From contig JBIQKZ010000010.1 in NCBI GenBank assembly GCA_044464765.1, forward strand, positions 62,001 to 126,000: a DNA stretch of 64,000 nucleotides. The letters run 5' to 3'. How positions within the stretch are numbered: position 1 is the stretch's first letter; each line of letters begins with the position of its first letter. A program made the position numbers and the translations under genes. The notes beneath the pieces were generated by a model. The model searched no databases and had not been told where the DNA came from. It worked only from the letters and a program-made list of their open reading frames with translations. This document shows, piece after piece, positions 8,691-17,524 of the stretch. This stretch comes from JBIQKZ01 sp044464765 (lineage in GTDB: Bacteria > Pseudomonadota > Gammaproteobacteria > Burkholderiales > Burkholderiaceae_B).

Positions 8691-9727
8691 GCGACAATCC
8701 CGTCTCCCTCGTGCCAGCTCCGGAAGGTTACGCCAATTGGTTGGGCGAGCTGAAGAACCGCATCCATGGTGCCCAGCAGCGGGCCGCGCTGGCCGTCAAC
8801 CGCGAGCTGGTACAGCTCTACTGGCAAATCGGCCGTGACATCCTGCAGCGGCAGGCCGAGCAAGGCTGGGGGGCCAAGGTCATCGAGCGGCTGGCGCACG
8901 ATCTCAGGACAGCCTTTCCCGAGATGAAGGGCTTTTCTCGCGCCAACCTGATGTACATGCGCTCCTTCGCCGACGCCTGGCCGGACGCGGCAATTGTCCA
9001 ACAGGCTGTTGGACAATTGCCTTGGGGGCACAACCTGGTGCTGCTGGCCAGGCTGAAGCAGCCAGAACAACGCCTGGCCTATGCCCAGCGCGCCGTGGAA
9101 CACGGCTGGTCACGCGCCACACTGGAAATCCATATCGAATCCCGCCTGCTGGAGCGGGAAGGCCAGGCAATCACCAACTTCGCTGACCGTCTCCCAGCGC
9201 CGGGAACCGATCTGGCCCGGCAAGCCCTCAAGGATCCCTACCTGTTCGACTTCCTGGATGTTGGCCAGGAAGCCAACGAGCGGGAAATCGAGTCAGCGCT
9301 GGTCAAGCACATCACCCAGTTCCTGCTGGAACTGGGTGCGGGCTTCGCCTTCGTCGGCCGCCAGGTTCATCTGGAAGTGGGCGGTGACGACTTCTACATC
9401 GACCTGCTGTTCTACCACCTCAAGCTGCGCTGCTACGTGGTCATCGAGCTGAAAGCGGAGAAGTTCAAACCGGAACACCTCGGCCAATTGAGCTTCTACC
9501 TCACCGCCGTGGATATGCAGGTCAAGGCCGAACAGGACAACCCCACCATCGGCCTGTTGCTCTGCAAGAGCAAGAACACCGTGGTGGCCGAATACGCATT
9601 GCGCGACAAGACCCAGCCTATCGGCGTGGCGGAATACCAATTGATTGAATCCCTGCCTGAAGAACTGCAAACCAGCCTGCCCAGCATCGAACAGATCGAG
9701 CGCGAACTGGGAGGCGAGCATGAATAA
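8687..9727 (+). CDS. YhcG/DUF1016-type PD-(D/E)XK nuclease-like protein
   Basis: The 346-residue protein has an N-terminal DUF1016 helical region (REVQLYW-like RELVQLYWQIGRDI, and GFSRANLMYMRSFA). Its C-terminal PD-(D/E)XK-like nuclease fold has DDFYIDLLFYH near residue 235 and VVIELKAEKF near 253, giving the D...ExK arrangement. Such proteins are frequent accessories in type I R-M operons, but their role is not settled. It is tightly embedded: its start overlaps hsdM (ATGA) and its end overlaps hsdS. The fold is supported; the function within restriction is inference. Confidence 0.85.
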   Translation: MSDNPVSLVPAPEGYANWLGELKNRIHGAQQRAALAVNRELVQLYWQIGRDILQRQAEQGWGAKVIERLAHDLRTAFPEMKGFSRANLMYMRSFADAWPDAAIVQQAVGQLPWGHNLVLLARLKQPEQRLAYAQRAVEHGWSRATLEIHIESRLLEREGQAITNFADRLPAPGTDLARQALKDPYLFDFLDVGQEANEREIESALVKHITQFLLELGAGFAFVGRQVHLEVGGDDFYIDLLFYHLKLRCYVVIELKAEKFKPEHLGQLSFYLTAVDMQVKAEQDNPTIGLLLCKSKNTVVAEYALRDKTQPIGVAEYQLIESLPEELQTSLPSIEQIERELGGEHE

Positions 9728-11420
9728 ACACACCGCCGAACTACTGGAAAAGCATTTCGATACCGCCTTTGCCGCACCCGATGGCATCAAGAAACTGCGC
9801 GAGTTGATACTGACGCTGGCCATACAGGGCAAGCTGGTGCCGCAAGATCCGAATGACCAACCCGCCAGCGAGCTGCTGCACGAAATTGAAGCCGAGAAAC
9901 AGCGGCTGGTGAAGGCGGGCGAGATAAAAAATCCTAAGTCTTTGCCGCAGATAACGAAAGAAGAACAGGCTTATTCGCTGCCGCAGGGGTGGGAGTGGGT
10001 CAGATTGGGAAACATCGGCCTTATCAACCCTCGTAACAATGCTGATGATGACATGTCGGCGGGATTTGTGCCCATGCCGCTTATTCAGGAGGGCTATTCG
10101 GTATTTCACTCCTTTGAGGAGCGTCCGTGGGGAGAGATAAAAAAAGGCTATACGCACTTCGCGGATGGCGATGTCGGGATGGCCAAAATTACCCCATGCT
10201 TTGAGAATGCGAAGTCTTGTGTATTTTCCAATCTCCCCAGTGGAATCGGTGCCGGAACAACCGAGCTCCATATATTTCGCAACGCCTTTCACGCAGTTGA
10301 CCCGCGTTACCTTCTCTTTTTCTTGAAGAACCCAAAGTTCATTTCCGCAACAGCGGCAAGAATGACAGGTTCGGCGGGTCAGAAGCGTGTGCCAACGCCT
10401 TTGTTTGCGGAATTGGAATTTCCTTTGCCTCCTATCTCCGAACAGTACCGCATCGTCGCTAAAATTGACGAATTGATGGCTCGCAGTAATGAAGTGGAAA
10501 GGCTGCGCACTGCGCAGAAGGAAACATGCCTGACCGTTCATGCCGCAGCCATCAAGCAACTGCTGAACATCGCCGAACCCGACCAACACCAGTACGCCCA
10601 GGCTTTCCTCGCCGAACACTTCGGCGAGCTCTACACCGTCAAGGAAAACGTTGCCGAACTGCGCAAGGCCATCCTGCAACTGGCGGTGATGGGCAAACTC
10701 GTCCCGCAAAACCCGGACGATCAGCCCGCCAGCGAACTATTGAGGAAAATAAATACTGTAAAGAGAACGCTAGAAGAAAAAGAAGGACTACGCACCTCAG
10801 CGGCACCGTTTGTTAGTCAGTCAGAAGAGCTCTACGGAAAGCCTGAAGGATGGTCCTATTGCAGGCTTGGCAATATCGGGAAATTTATCGACTATCGAGG
10901 GAAAACACCGACGAAGGTCGAGGCCGGAGTTCCTCTAATAACAGCTAAGAATGTGCGATTCGGCTACATAAATCGAGAGCCAAAAGAATACGTCACTCCC
11001 GAAGAATATATTCGATGGATGACCAGAGGATTTCCGAGAGTTGGAGACATACTGTTTACAACAGAAGCTCCGCTCGGAAATGTCGCAATAATTGACATTG
11101 AAGAAAAATTTGCACTTGCCCAGCGAGTAATTTGCCTCCAGCTTCACATGCCAGGGATTGCCACATGGCTTAAAAACTTCATGATGTCGGATTCGTTTCA
11201 AGAAAGGCTTCTGTTGGAAGCAACAGGTATGACTGCGACCGGGATTAAGGCGTCGAAGCTTAAGGAAATGCCTGTTCCGATTCCCCCGTTAGAAGAGCAA
11301 TATCGCATCGTCGCCAAAGTGGACCAAGTAATGGCATTGTGCGATTCACTAGATCATCAGATTGATGCCGCCACCACCAAGCAAGCCGAACTGCTGGGCG
11401 CAGTGATAGCGCAGGTGTAG
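9720..11420 (+). CDS. hsdS: Type I restriction enzyme S (specificity) subunit
   Basis: HsdS recognises the bipartite DNA target. This 566-residue protein has the expected two-fold repeat. Two target-recognition domains are each introduced by a conserved segment (KLVPQDPNDQPASELL and KLVPQNPDDQPASELL) and each is followed by a helical spacer (EQYRIVAKIDELMA and EQYRIVAKVDQVMA). The start ATG overlaps the previous gene's stop. The recognition domains, especially at about 10.74-11.2 kb, are visibly richer in A/T than the flanking conserved segments. That fits domain shuffling by recombination. The target sequence cannot be read from the protein. Confidence 0.95.
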   Translation: MNKHTAELLEKHFDTAFAAPDGIKKLRELILTLAIQGKLVPQDPNDQPASELLHEIEAEKQRLVKAGEIKNPKSLPQITKEEQAYSLPQGWEWVRLGNIGLINPRNNADDDMSAGFVPMPLIQEGYSVFHSFEERPWGEIKKGYTHFADGDVGMAKITPCFENAKSCVFSNLPSGIGAGTTELHIFRNAFHAVDPRYLLFFLKNPKFISATAARMTGSAGQKRVPTPLFAELEFPLPPISEQYRIVAKIDELMARSNEVERLRTAQKETCLTVHAAAIKQLLNIAEPDQHQYAQAFLAEHFGELYTVKENVAELRKAILQLAVMGKLVPQNPDDQPASELLRKINTVKRTLEEKEGLRTSAAPFVSQSEELYGKPEGWSYCRLGNIGKFIDYRGKTPTKVEAGVPLITAKNVRFGYINREPKEYVTPEEYIRWMTRGFPRVGDILFTTEAPLGNVAIIDIEEKFALAQRVICLQLHMPGIATWLKNFMMSDSFQERLLLEATGMTATGIKASKLKEMPVPIPPLEEQYRIVAKVDQVMALCDSLDHQIDAATTKQAELLGAVIAQV

Positions 11421-11429
11421 GGAAATGCT

Positions 11430-13301
11430 ATGCGTCTGACATCGCTCACTATCAGCCAATACAAAAACCTCCTGGATTTTTCCCTGAGCTTCGACAGCAG
11501 CAGCTTTATTGACGTCTTCGTTGGCAAGAACGGCAGCGGCAAGTCGAATCTTTTCGAGGCACTGGTTGAAATCTTCCGCCACATCTACGAGTTCGATAGG
11601 GAGAACGGCGACATCAGTTTCGACTACTCCATCAAATACGAAATCGACAGCAAAGAAACTGAAATCGCTTGGAGGGCAGGTAAGCTCAGCATCAACGGCA
11701 AGGAGCGCGCCACTATCGGCAGGACGCCATTGCCAGACAATGTGCTGATCTACTATTCTGGTCACAACATCACCGTGGCCGATCTGGTGCATCGGTACGA
11801 GGGTGGCTTCCGTAAGCGCATTAAAGGCGCAAATCTCGATGAAAGTCGCCGCTTTATCGGCGTTGGCCAGGAGTACAAGGCACTTCTGCTATCCGTTTTG
11901 CTGACACAACCAGCGAATAACCGGGCGCGGCATTTTGTTTCCCAGAAGCTGGGAATAGAAAGTATTGGCACTGACTTGGAGCTGGTGTTGCAGCGGCCAT
12001 CATTTGCCGCTGGCGCACTCAAGGCACTTGGCGCGGACAGCATCGAGAACTTTGATCCTCGTACCCACTATTGGGGTGCGGACGGCATCACGCGTGACTT
12101 TCTGGAGAAATTGGTCACCTGTGTCAAGGGTGAGTTTAATCATGGCGACGTGTTTGATGCAGACAAAGACAGCTATCAGATACCCGTCAACATCGAGCTG
12201 TTTCAACAGCGCTTTGCCGATGAGTCGATGTCTGACATCTTCCGCCAATTCGATAATTTAAAGACACTGGGCATGCTGGCGGATATCTCGATCCCGCTCA
12301 CGCTGACCAGCGGATTGAACGCCACTATTACTCATTTCAGCGACGGCCAGTTTCAGTCTATCTACATCTATTCGATCGTTGAGTTATTCAAAGACCGCAA
12401 TTGCCTGATCCTACTGGATGAGCCGGATGCTTTTCTTCACCCAGAATGGCAGTTTGATTTTCTGCGGCAAGTTTTCGATATCACGGATGCAGCAGCAAAA
12501 ACCAGCCATGTCTTGATGAGCAGTCACAGTGCTGTAACGCTCATTCCTCACGACAAGAAAAAGATCAAATTTTTCGACGTCAAGGACAGTCAGACGAACT
12601 GCTATGACTTGCCGAAAGCAATTGCAATCAAAAAACTGAGCGCAGATTTAATCAAGTATTCCGAGCAAGAGCAGCTGCTAAGTATCATCAATGCGATTCA
12701 GATAGAACGAAAGCCTGTGCTATTTACCGAGGGTAGCACTGATCCGATCATCCTCAAGGAAGCTTGGTACAAGCTATACGAAGAGGAGATGCCCTTCATT
12801 CCTTTCTATGCGTTCAGCTGCACATACATCAACCAACTGCTAACCGATAACCGTATTCACGGCGAAATGGGTGGCTTGCCAATATTTGCGCTATTTGACT
12901 TCGACAAGGCCTATAACCAATGGAATGGTTTGGATGGCGAGGTGCTGATAACTGATCCAACACAAGGTTTGATCAAAAAGTGGAAAAATGGTGAATCCTA
13001 CGCACTCATGCTACCCGTTCCGCCACATGTAGATATTCAGAGGCAGGTCATCAAAAACGCGGCAACAGGTGAGACCTTTGGTGGTGAATCGTGTTGCGAG
13101 ATCGAGCATCTTTTCTATGGACATGATATTGCTGCGGATTATTACCACCAAGAGCCGTGCCCTGGAGGTAGCAAAGTGGCATTCAAGTCGGACAAAGATA
13201 AGACCATTTTTGCAAAAACGGTCGTGCCGCAGTTGCCTGTAGCATTTTTTGAGCCACTTAGACCCGTCTTCGATTTCGTCGCCAGAAAATGTCGAGCATA
13301 A
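11430..13301 (+). CDS. OLD-like AAA ATPase with TOPRIM-like C-terminus
   Basis: The N-terminal SMC/ABC-like ATPase of this 623-residue protein shows VGKNGSGKSNLFEA (Walker A, about residues 31-38), a signature-like FSDGQ near 304, LILLDEPDAFLHPEW (Walker B) near 328 and the SSHSAV H-loop. The C-terminal part has FTEGSTD near 433 and FALFDFDKA near 489, an acidic E...DxD pattern typical of TOPRIM nucleases in OLD-family proteins. OLD-like proteins include anti-phage nucleases such as GajA, but no GajB-type helicase follows here. The gene begins 9 bases after hsdS and ends 46 bases before qatA, so it may belong to either unit or act alone. Confidence 0.75.
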   Translation: MRLTSLTISQYKNLLDFSLSFDSSSFIDVFVGKNGSGKSNLFEALVEIFRHIYEFDRENGDISFDYSIKYEIDSKETEIAWRAGKLSINGKERATIGRTPLPDNVLIYYSGHNITVADLVHRYEGGFRKRIKGANLDESRRFIGVGQEYKALLLSVLLTQPANNRARHFVSQKLGIESIGTDLELVLQRPSFAAGALKALGADSIENFDPRTHYWGADGITRDFLEKLVTCVKGEFNHGDVFDADKDSYQIPVNIELFQQRFADESMSDIFRQFDNLKTLGMLADISIPLTLTSGLNATITHFSDGQFQSIYIYSIVELFKDRNCLILLDEPDAFLHPEWQFDFLRQVFDITDAAAKTSHVLMSSHSAVTLIPHDKKKIKFFDVKDSQTNCYDLPKAIAIKKLSADLIKYSEQEQLLSIINAIQIERKPVLFTEGSTDPIILKEAWYKLYEEEMPFIPFYAFSCTYINQLLTDNRIHGEMGGLPIFALFDFDKAYNQWNGLDGEVLITDPTQGLIKKWKNGESYALMLPVPPHVDIQRQVIKNAATGETFGGESCCEIEHLFYGHDIAADYYHQEPCPGGSKVAFKSDKDKTIFAKTVVPQLPVAFFEPLRPVFDFVARKCRA

Positions 13302-13347
13302 GAGAGCTGGCATTGCCAATCTAAGCTATCCAGGAGGGAATGGTGCC

Positions 13348-15288
13348 ATGATACTGACGGACAACGAAACCAAAGTCGATCTGCTCAATAACGAGGCTAT
13401 TGCCTCGACGATCATTGAGTTGCTTCGCGCCAGACCTGACCACCCAGTAACGATTGGCGTTCATGGTGATTGGGGCGCAGGCAAATCCAGTGTTCTCGAA
13501 ATGATCGAGTCCGGGCTGGACGGAAAGGATGATGTGCTATGCCTCAAATTCAACGGTTGGCGGTTCCAGGGCTTCGAGGATGCCAAAATCGCCCTGATCG
13601 AAGGCATCGTGACCGCGCTGATCGAGAAGCGCCCTGCGCTGACGAAGGCCGCAGGTGCGGTAAAGAACGTGTTTCGCCGCATCGATTGGTTGAAGGTCGC
13701 CAAACGAGCCGGTGGTTTGGCTGTCACCGCTTTCACTGGGATTCCAACACCTGATCAGGTGCAGTCCATTGTCGGCTCTCTTGAAGCCGTATTGGCTGAC
13801 CCTGCCAAGCTCGCCACGAAAGAGAATCTCTCGGCAGCAGTGGAGGAAGTGAAAGGGATACTGAAGCCGAGCGAAGCAACGAATGTCCCCGAGGAGGTAG
13901 AGGCATTTCGCAAAGCCTTCGACAAACTGCTCGAAGAGGCTGGCGTCAAGCAGCTTATCGTATTGATCGACGACCTTGATCGCTGCTTGCCGGATACCGC
14001 CATCGAGACACTTGAGGCGATTCGGTTGTTCGTCTTCACCGCGCGTACTGCTTTTGTGGTGGCGGCTGATGAGGCCATGATCGAGTATGCGGTGCGCAAG
14101 CATTTTCCCGATCTGCCAGATAGTACCGGCCCGAGAGACTATGCACGCAACTACTTGGAAAAGCTTATCCAGGTGCCGTTCCGCATTCCGGCGCTAGGTG
14201 AAGCCGAAACGCGAATTTACGTGACCTTGCTGCTGGCAGGGGTCGAATTCGACGAGACGGATGCAGGATATGCAAGGCTCATCCAAGCTGCACGCGAGAA
14301 ACTCAAACGCCCTTGGATGAGTGGTGGCCTGGACGCGGCAACCTTCAGGGCCGCACTGGGCGAGCAGGCTGAAAAAGCCAATAACGCACTTGTATTGAGC
14401 GACCAGATTGGCCCTATTCTGGCCAGTGGAACGAAAGGAAACCCAAGGCAGATCAAGCGCTTCCTCAATACCCTGTTGCTACGCGAGCGCACGGCAACGG
14501 CCAGAGGCTTCGGTGAAGACATCCAACTGCCGACGCTCGCAAAGCTCATGCTCGCAGAACGCTTCCTCCCGAAGCTGTTCGAGCAGATTGCCTATGTGGC
14601 TGCAGTTCATCCGCAAGGGCAGTGCGAAGCTCTTCGGCTCTTGGAAGAGAACCTGAATACCGCTTTGCCCAGCGATTCGCCTGATGATGAAGACAAGAAG
14701 CAGGCGAAAGAATCATCACCGGCATCAGAAACCGTCATGCTCACAGAATGGAAGGCATCGGATGTGGTGTGCGACTGGGCTCGGCTGACACCTGCGCTCG
14801 CAGGTGTCGACTTGAGACCCTATCTCTTCGTCGCCAAGGATAAGAAGGACTACTTCGGACCGGTTTCCGTCTTGGGACATTTGGCGGGCGTGGTGGATAA
14901 GCTGTTCGGCGGCAAGATGACCGTACAAGGCTATGAGGCAGAGTTGAAGCAATTGGCTCAGCCTGAAGCTGACAAGGTATTTGAGGCCGTGCGCAGTCGA
15001 ATCACGAGTACCGGCGCTTTTGATACCAAGCCGGACGGCATTGACGGGCTTATCGTGCTCGTGAAGGCTCAACCGAGCCTGCAAGGACCTTTGCTGGATT
15101 TTCTGGAAGCACTGCCTCGAGAAAAATGCGGAGCCTGGGTAGTTGGGGGCTGGCAAGGAGTCGTCAAGGATACAGAGTGCAGTGCTCGTTTGCTCAAGCT
15201 ATTGGGTGAATGGAGCAAGGTGACGAAGAATCCTTTCTTGAAGGCCGCAGCAGAGAATGCACTGAAACCACCGAAGGGAGTCCGATAA
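13348..15288 (+). CDS. qatA: QatA: KAP-family P-loop ATPase of the Qat anti-phage system
   Basis: The ATG lies 8 bases after CAGGAGGGA, giving 646 residues; an upstream in-frame start inside the previous gene is less likely. The KAP-type P-loop NTPase shows GVHGDWGAGKSS near residues 38-49 and the Walker B LIVLIDDLDRC near 203-213. A long alpha-helical C-terminal region follows. In the described qatABCD system all four genes are needed for phage resistance, and QatA is thought to be the energy-using component. The order here (KAP ATPase, unknown protein, QueC-like, TatD-like) matches exactly. The last codon and stop overlap the qatB start (TAATG). Confidence 0.9.
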   Translation: MILTDNETKVDLLNNEAIASTIIELLRARPDHPVTIGVHGDWGAGKSSVLEMIESGLDGKDDVLCLKFNGWRFQGFEDAKIALIEGIVTALIEKRPALTKAAGAVKNVFRRIDWLKVAKRAGGLAVTAFTGIPTPDQVQSIVGSLEAVLADPAKLATKENLSAAVEEVKGILKPSEATNVPEEVEAFRKAFDKLLEEAGVKQLIVLIDDLDRCLPDTAIETLEAIRLFVFTARTAFVVAADEAMIEYAVRKHFPDLPDSTGPRDYARNYLEKLIQVPFRIPALGEAETRIYVTLLLAGVEFDETDAGYARLIQAAREKLKRPWMSGGLDAATFRAALGEQAEKANNALVLSDQIGPILASGTKGNPRQIKRFLNTLLLRERTATARGFGEDIQLPTLAKLMLAERFLPKLFEQIAYVAAVHPQGQCEALRLLEENLNTALPSDSPDDEDKKQAKESSPASETVMLTEWKASDVVCDWARLTPALAGVDLRPYLFVAKDKKDYFGPVSVLGHLAGVVDKLFGGKMTVQGYEAELKQLAQPEADKVFEAVRSRITSTGAFDTKPDGIDGLIVLVKAQPSLQGPLLDFLEALPREKCGAWVVGGWQGVVKDTECSARLLKLLGEWSKVTKNPFLKAAAENALKPPKGVR

Positions 15289-16160
15289 TGGGGACGTCAA
15301 CAGCATATGGTGGCCCGGGTGGAGACACTCCATTGGTTCCTTCGTGGTTGGGGGACCCACCAGCATCACCGCCAGCGAATCCCGATGGAGCCCCAGACGG
15401 AACGCCACCACCTGATGCAGCCAACCCACCCTCGCCTCCGGAAAAGCCCCCAATACCAAAGGTTGCGGATCCGCAGCGTTTTTCAGGCGCACGCAACAAC
15501 CTTACGAGATTCGCAGGATCTGGCGGTAGTGATCGAACCAATCTTGGCCGAGCCATCTCGCGGTATGTCTCCACATCCTCTGGCGGCGCTCGCCAAGCAG
15601 CACAACGGATGGGCGCATCACGCAGTGCCGGCGCCAGACTGCTTGGATTCCTTACCGATGCGAATGCGCGAGGGATGCGTGAAGCGCTGCGTGAGTTCAA
15701 TCTCGACTCCATGGCGGGACGCCCCGTCTCAGAAGTGTTCATTGCGCTGGCCGATCACATCTGTCCGGGAGCGGGTACCGTCGATGAAGGCATTGCGCGC
15801 GAAGCGTATATCGAAACAATCATCGATCTGGCGAACGAAGGATTGGCCAATCTGACGGCCTTCACGCCGGAGCAGATGGATACGGTTTTTGAGTTGTACG
15901 CCACCCATGCGATCGAGGCGCGTATTTGCAATGACATTGGCACGAAGGTGGTCACGATGCCATCGGATGCACAGGCCGCACATCGAGTTGAAAAGCAATT
16001 GAGGGACTTCATACGTGGAGGCGTGAGCGATGCTTTGGCGCGGGCGCGGGAGCACTCGCCAAATCTTTCTCATGATCGTATTCAGTCATTCGTAGACAGC
16101 GTTTACGAGTCCGCATTTGCCATTCTGCAGTCTCTGGGAGAAGTGGAGGCCGACCAATGA
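15288..16160 (+). CDS. qatB: QatB of the Qat anti-phage system
   Basis: The start overlaps the qatA stop and follows GAAGGGAG, giving 290 residues. The N-terminus MGTSTAYGGPGG leads into a Pro/Gly/Ala-rich low-complexity stretch of about 60 residues. An alpha-helical domain without recognisable catalytic motifs then follows. Identification rests mainly on position between the KAP ATPase and the QueC-like gene. A Gly directly after Met is noteworthy because QueC-like enzymes in phage-defence operons have been linked to protein N-terminal modification; whether that applies here is inference. The gene overlaps qatC by ATGA. Confidence 0.85.
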   Translation: MGTSTAYGGPGGDTPLVPSWLGDPPASPPANPDGAPDGTPPPDAANPPSPPEKPPIPKVADPQRFSGARNNLTRFAGSGGSDRTNLGRAISRYVSTSSGGARQAAQRMGASRSAGARLLGFLTDANARGMREALREFNLDSMAGRPVSEVFIALADHICPGAGTVDEGIAREAYIETIIDLANEGLANLTAFTPEQMDTVFELYATHAIEARICNDIGTKVVTMPSDAQAAHRVEKQLRDFIRGGVSDALARAREHSPNLSHDRIQSFVDSVYESAFAILQSLGEVEADQ

Positions 16161-17524
16161 AGCGACAACTGTTGGCTGGCCGCTTCGGCCCAGATGACCA
16201 ATTGGATATTCCTGTAGGCAGGGATGAACAGCGCACCTATCTTCAGCTCGTGGCTGGAGAGAAATCGCTGGATTATGGCATTGCTGGCGCGTTGAGCAGT
16301 CTGAAAAAGCTTGGCGTTACGCCATCTGAAATCGGTGTGGATTTGCTGGTGTTGGCAGCCCATGTACATGCCGCAGATACCCGTATTTCTCGTGCCGAAC
16401 AGTCTCAAGACTCTTGGACACGAGAGATCCGCCTGGTCGTACCGGTCAGCGATGCGCCTCAATGGATGGCCGCTGCACCCATACTGGAAAGCCTGCTGAA
16501 TTTCTTAACGGGAGATCGGTGGGAACTAGGCTTCAGGGTTCGCCCTTCTCGATTTAAATCAGTTGTCGAGCCAGCAGCCCCCAGCCTGATTGCCCATCCC
16601 TTCGACACTCTAAGTCTATTCTCAGGTGGTCTGGATAGTCTGATTGGCGCAATAGACCTGCTGCATAGCGGGAAGACTCCTTTGCTGATCAGCCATTCAG
16701 GAGATGGTGCAGCCAGTGATGCCCAGAACAAACTATTCTCAGGCTTGAAAGCACACTATAAGCAGTCGTCGTTTGAACGGCTGCGTGTGGGGATGGCCTT
16801 TAAGCAGGAATTGATAAAAGGCGTTGGCCCAGAAGACAGCACGCGGGGAAGATCCTTTCTCTTCTTCGCAATCGGGGTCTTTGCCGGAACCGGGTTGGGA
16901 CGAAGCTTCACCCTACGCGTACCAGAAAATGGATTGATTGCCTTAAATGTACCGTTGGATCCGTTACGCCTCGGATCCAACAGCACACGGACGACTCATC
17001 CTTACTACATGGCACGCTGGAATGACTTGCTAAGCGCGCTTGGCATAGACGGAAAAGTGTGGAATCCGTTCTGGGACAAGACGAAAGGAGAAATGGCGTC
17101 CGGCTGTCTTAATCCCGGCTTGCTGAAGCAATTGGCCGAGGACTCGTTATCTTGTTCATCACCCACCAAAGGTCGCTGGCAAGGCTTGGGTATTGAGCAT
17201 TGCGGCTACTGCCTACCCTGTCTCATCCGGCGTGCAGCGTTGGAAGCCGCATGGGGGGCAGGGAACGATGGCACTCGGTATACGGTTTCCGATCTGCACG
17301 CACAGATTCTGGATACTCGCAAAGCTGAAGGCGTTCAGATCAGGTCGTTCCAATATGCAATTGAGCGACTCAAGAAGCAGCCCCAGCTTGCAGCCCTGTT
17401 GATCCATAAACCTGGTTCTCTCGCCGATGAGACTGCACATCTCGATCAGCTCGCCGATGTCTATAAACGTGGGCTTGCGGAGGTCGGAAAGTTAGTCGCG
17501 GGCGTGAAAACCAAACCGAGTTGA
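16157..17524 (+). CDS. qatC: QatC: QueC-like PP-loop enzyme of the Qat system
   Basis: This 455-residue protein has a roughly 150-residue N-terminal extension before a QueC-like domain. That domain carries the pyrophosphatase loop SGGLDS at residues 156-161 and the zinc-binding cluster HCGYCLPC near 348-356. QueC makes 7-cyano-7-deazaguanine (preQ0) from the carboxy precursor with ATP. The defence homologue is expected to perform a related adenylation or amidation on a different target. No other queuosine genes are nearby, supporting a defence rather than tRNA role. It overlaps both neighbours by four or fewer bases. Confidence 0.9.
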   Translation: MKRQLLAGRFGPDDQLDIPVGRDEQRTYLQLVAGEKSLDYGIAGALSSLKKLGVTPSEIGVDLLVLAAHVHAADTRISRAEQSQDSWTREIRLVVPVSDAPQWMAAAPILESLLNFLTGDRWELGFRVRPSRFKSVVEPAAPSLIAHPFDTLSLFSGGLDSLIGAIDLLHSGKTPLLISHSGDGAASDAQNKLFSGLKAHYKQSSFERLRVGMAFKQELIKGVGPEDSTRGRSFLFFAIGVFAGTGLGRSFTLRVPENGLIALNVPLDPLRLGSNSTRTTHPYYMARWNDLLSALGIDGKVWNPFWDKTKGEMASGCLNPGLLKQLAEDSLSCSSPTKGRWQGLGIEHCGYCLPCLIRRAALEAAWGAGNDGTRYTVSDLHAQILDTRKAEGVQIRSFQYAIERLKKQPQLAALLIHKPGSLADETAHLDQLADVYKRGLAEVGKLVAGVKTKPS

